In this document: one piece after another, positions 62,655-64,000 of the stretch
How positions within the stretch are numbered: the stretch's first letter is position 1
How the letters are laid out: the number at the start of each line of letters is the position of its first letter
Source of the DNA: CAZDXB01 sp964509335
GTDB taxonomy: Bacteria; Bacteroidota; Ignavibacteria; Kapaibacteriales; UBA2268
Assembly (NCBI GenBank): GCA_964509335.1
Contig: CAZDXB010000018.1
Location: 1-64,000, forward strand
Length of the DNA: 64,000 bases
Direction of reading: 5' to 3'
The notes under the pieces: generated by a model
Told to the model about the DNA's origin: nothing
Database searches by the model: none
Seen by the model: the letters and a program-made list of their open reading frames with translations, nothing else
Made by a program: the position numbers and the translations under genes

Positions 62655-64000
62655 CTAAGCTCCGTCCTTTACAATCCCGTTTTGGAATTGCGTCCGATAC
62701 AATTTTGAATAAACGCCGTCTTTTTTTAATAATTCTCCAAGCGTTCCCGTTTCGGCGATTTTGCCTTTGTGCAGGACGATTATTTTGTCGGCTTTTTTAA
62801 TTGTCGAAAGCCGGTGCGCTATGACAATCGACGTTCGGCGTCTCATAAGCTTTTCCAAGGATTCCTCGATTAGCTTTTCGGTCTCCGAATCAATGTTCGA
62901 CGAGGCTTCGTCCAATACTAAAATTTGCGGATTAGCGGCGTAGGCTCTGCAAAAGGAAATTAGTTGTCTCTGCCCCGCCGAAAGCGATTTTCCCCTCTCG
63001 TTCAATTTATATTCGTATCTATTTTGAAGTTTAGCGATGAAATCTTCCGCTCCAAGCGCTTCAGCCGCTTCCTTTATCTCGGTCCAACCTATTTCCTCGT
63101 CGCCGAGCGAGATATTGTCGGCGATTGTTCTCGAAAATAAAAACGCGTCTTGCGTAACTATCGCCGTCAAATCTCTCAGCGAGTCCATTCCCACGCGGCG
63201 AATGTCGATTCCGTCAATTAAGATTTCTCCCGCGTCGAATTCGTAAAAACGCCCCAGCAAATTAATAACGGAGGTCTTCCCCGCTCCCGTCAAACCGACG
63301 AGCGCGACTTTGTCTCCCTTGTTCACCGTAAACGAAACGTCCTTCAACACTTGCTTTTCGCCGTCGTAACTGAAATATACGTTCTTGAACTTGATTTTAT
63401 CTTTGAATGATTTTATTGGAACGGCGTCTTCTTTTTGTTCGACGAAATTCTTCTCGCCGAGTATGCCAAAAATCTTCTCGGAAGCCGCCATAGAGCTTTG
63501 CAGAGTGGCGTATTTCTCCGTCAAATCCCTAATCGGACGGAAAAACATCTCGGCATATTGAATGAAAGCTATTATCACGCCGACCGTCATATCGCCGGAA
63601 AGGAAATTCCTCGCCGCGTACCAAATCACAATTCCTATCGCTACCGCTCGCAAAATTTCAACTATGGGAAAGAAAAGAGCGTAATAGAAAATCGTTTTAT
63701 CCCATAGATTCTTGTATTTCTTATTTATCGAATCGAACTTATCGGATTGAAGTTTCTCCTTAGCAAATAACTTAATAGTTTCAATTCCGCCGATGAATTC
63801 ATTCAGGAAAGCGTTCATTTCCGAGACTTTTAGTCTTATTTTCCTGAAAGCGTCTCTTATCTTTTTTCTGAAATACGAAGTCGCTATAATCAGAAACGGC
63901 AGAATAGCGAGCGTTAAAAGCGCCAGCTTCCAGTTTGTGTAAAACATAAAGGCGATTAGCCAGCCGATTAACGCTAAGTCGGCGATAGCCATTACGATGC
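62655..64000 (-). CDS. ABC exporter (fused permease-ATPase), N-terminus beyond window
   Basis: At least 448 codons; the true start lies past 64000, since family members are ~580-600 residues. The visible part has the last membrane helices of a type I exporter (about the first 170 residues) and a complete ATPase domain: Walker A GLTGAGKTSVIN, Q loop VTQDAFLF, signature SLSAGQRQLISF, Walker B ILVLDEASSNIDSETE and H loop IVIAHRLSTIKKAD. It resembles MsbA/lipid and drug exporters; often the two half-transporters are adjacent, so a partner may lie outside the window. Confidence 0.92.
   Translation of the reverse strand, partial: IVMAIADLALIGWLIAFMFYTNWKLALLTLAILPFLIIATSYFRKKIRDAFRKIRLKVSEMNAFLNEFIGGIETIKLFAKEKLQSDKFDSINKKYKNLWDKTIFYYALFFPIVEILRAVAIGIVIWYAARNFLSGDMTVGVIIAFIQYAEMFFRPIRDLTEKYATLQSSMAASEKIFGILGEKNFVEQKEDAVPIKSFKDKIKFKNVYFSYDGEKQVLKDVSFTVNKGDKVALVGLTGAGKTSVINLLGRFYEFDAGEILIDGIDIRRVGMDSLRDLTAIVTQDAFLFSRTIADNISLGDEEIGWTEIKEAAEALGAEDFIAKLQNRYEYKLNERGKSLSAGQRQLISFCRAYAANPQILVLDEASSNIDSETEKLIEESLEKLMRRRTSIVIAHRLSTIKKADKIIVLHKGKIAETGTLGELLKKDGVYSKLYRTQFQNGIVKDGA

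Overview
The window looks like a chromosomal segment of an FCB-group bacterium (Bacteroidota/Chlorobiota side, Ignavibacteria- or Kapabacteria-like). The reasons are a huge secreted protein with an IgGFc-binding-type N-terminus, repeated ASH/HYDIN-like modules and a type IX (Por) C-terminal sorting domain (22204-26223), DUF4175/DUF4159/VWA proteins, a CcmCDEF cytochrome c maturation set, MutA/MutB/MeaB, and a Bacteroidota-style type II-C CRISPR repeat. The lineage is inferred from gene content only. Most of the DNA is densely packed, with many ATGA stop/start overlaps.

Region 1 (1-8.8 kb) is accessory and defence-related. A CRISPR array (8 identical 36-bp repeats, open at the left edge) lies downstream of cas9-cas1-cas2, which run leftwards. 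A tracrRNA not marked by any ORF is legible on the opposite strand just upstream of cas9 (about 4967-5047). Its promoter-like element is the same TTGAT(T/A)-16 bp-TATATT arrangement found inside every CRISPR repeat. Next come an ABC-class ATPase of the MRB1590 type and a convergent, AT-rich pair made of an AAA15/OLD-like ATPase and a DUF3226 TOPRIM-like protein. A tRNA-Pro(CGG) closes the region.

Region 2 (9-36.6 kb) is mostly core: a VWA membrane protein, PspC and a LiaF-like partner, DUF4175-DUF4159, RsmG, a GT2 glycosyltransferase, endonuclease III, a HIT protein-RsmA-PAP2 operon, an outer-membrane protein, the T9SS giant, an ODP-type diiron/MBL protein beside a degenerate chemoreceptor-like protein, an O-antigen ligase-like protein, GlmS, an ECF sigma/anti-sigma/Spy-like operon, a UPF0175-DUF3368 toxin-antitoxin cassette flanked by a 17-bp direct repeat, GreA, RibBA and YajC.

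Region 3 (36.6-37.5 kb) is a gene-free cluster of MITE-like and hairpin repeats between yajC and tgt. Related elements recur at 48.5 and 57.9 kb.

Region 4 (37.5-64 kb): NnrDE-VanZ-Tgt (this Tgt has lost all four zinc ligands); a SpoIIE phosphatase-STAS-RsbW partner-switching module; a ccmC-ccmD-ccmE-ccmF-thioredoxin operon with a Cys-type CcmE and a 50-residue ccmD; PBP4; HtpG; QueA; methylmalonyl-CoA mutase (two subunits) with MeaB; RdgB; a repeat-rich gap with a tandem duplication; an AbgT-family transporter; and an ABC exporter cut by the right edge.

The best candidates for follow-up are the CRISPR locus with its shared repeat/tracrRNA promoter design, the AAA15-DUF3226 pair, the zinc-less Tgt and the ODP-chemoreceptor-like pair.
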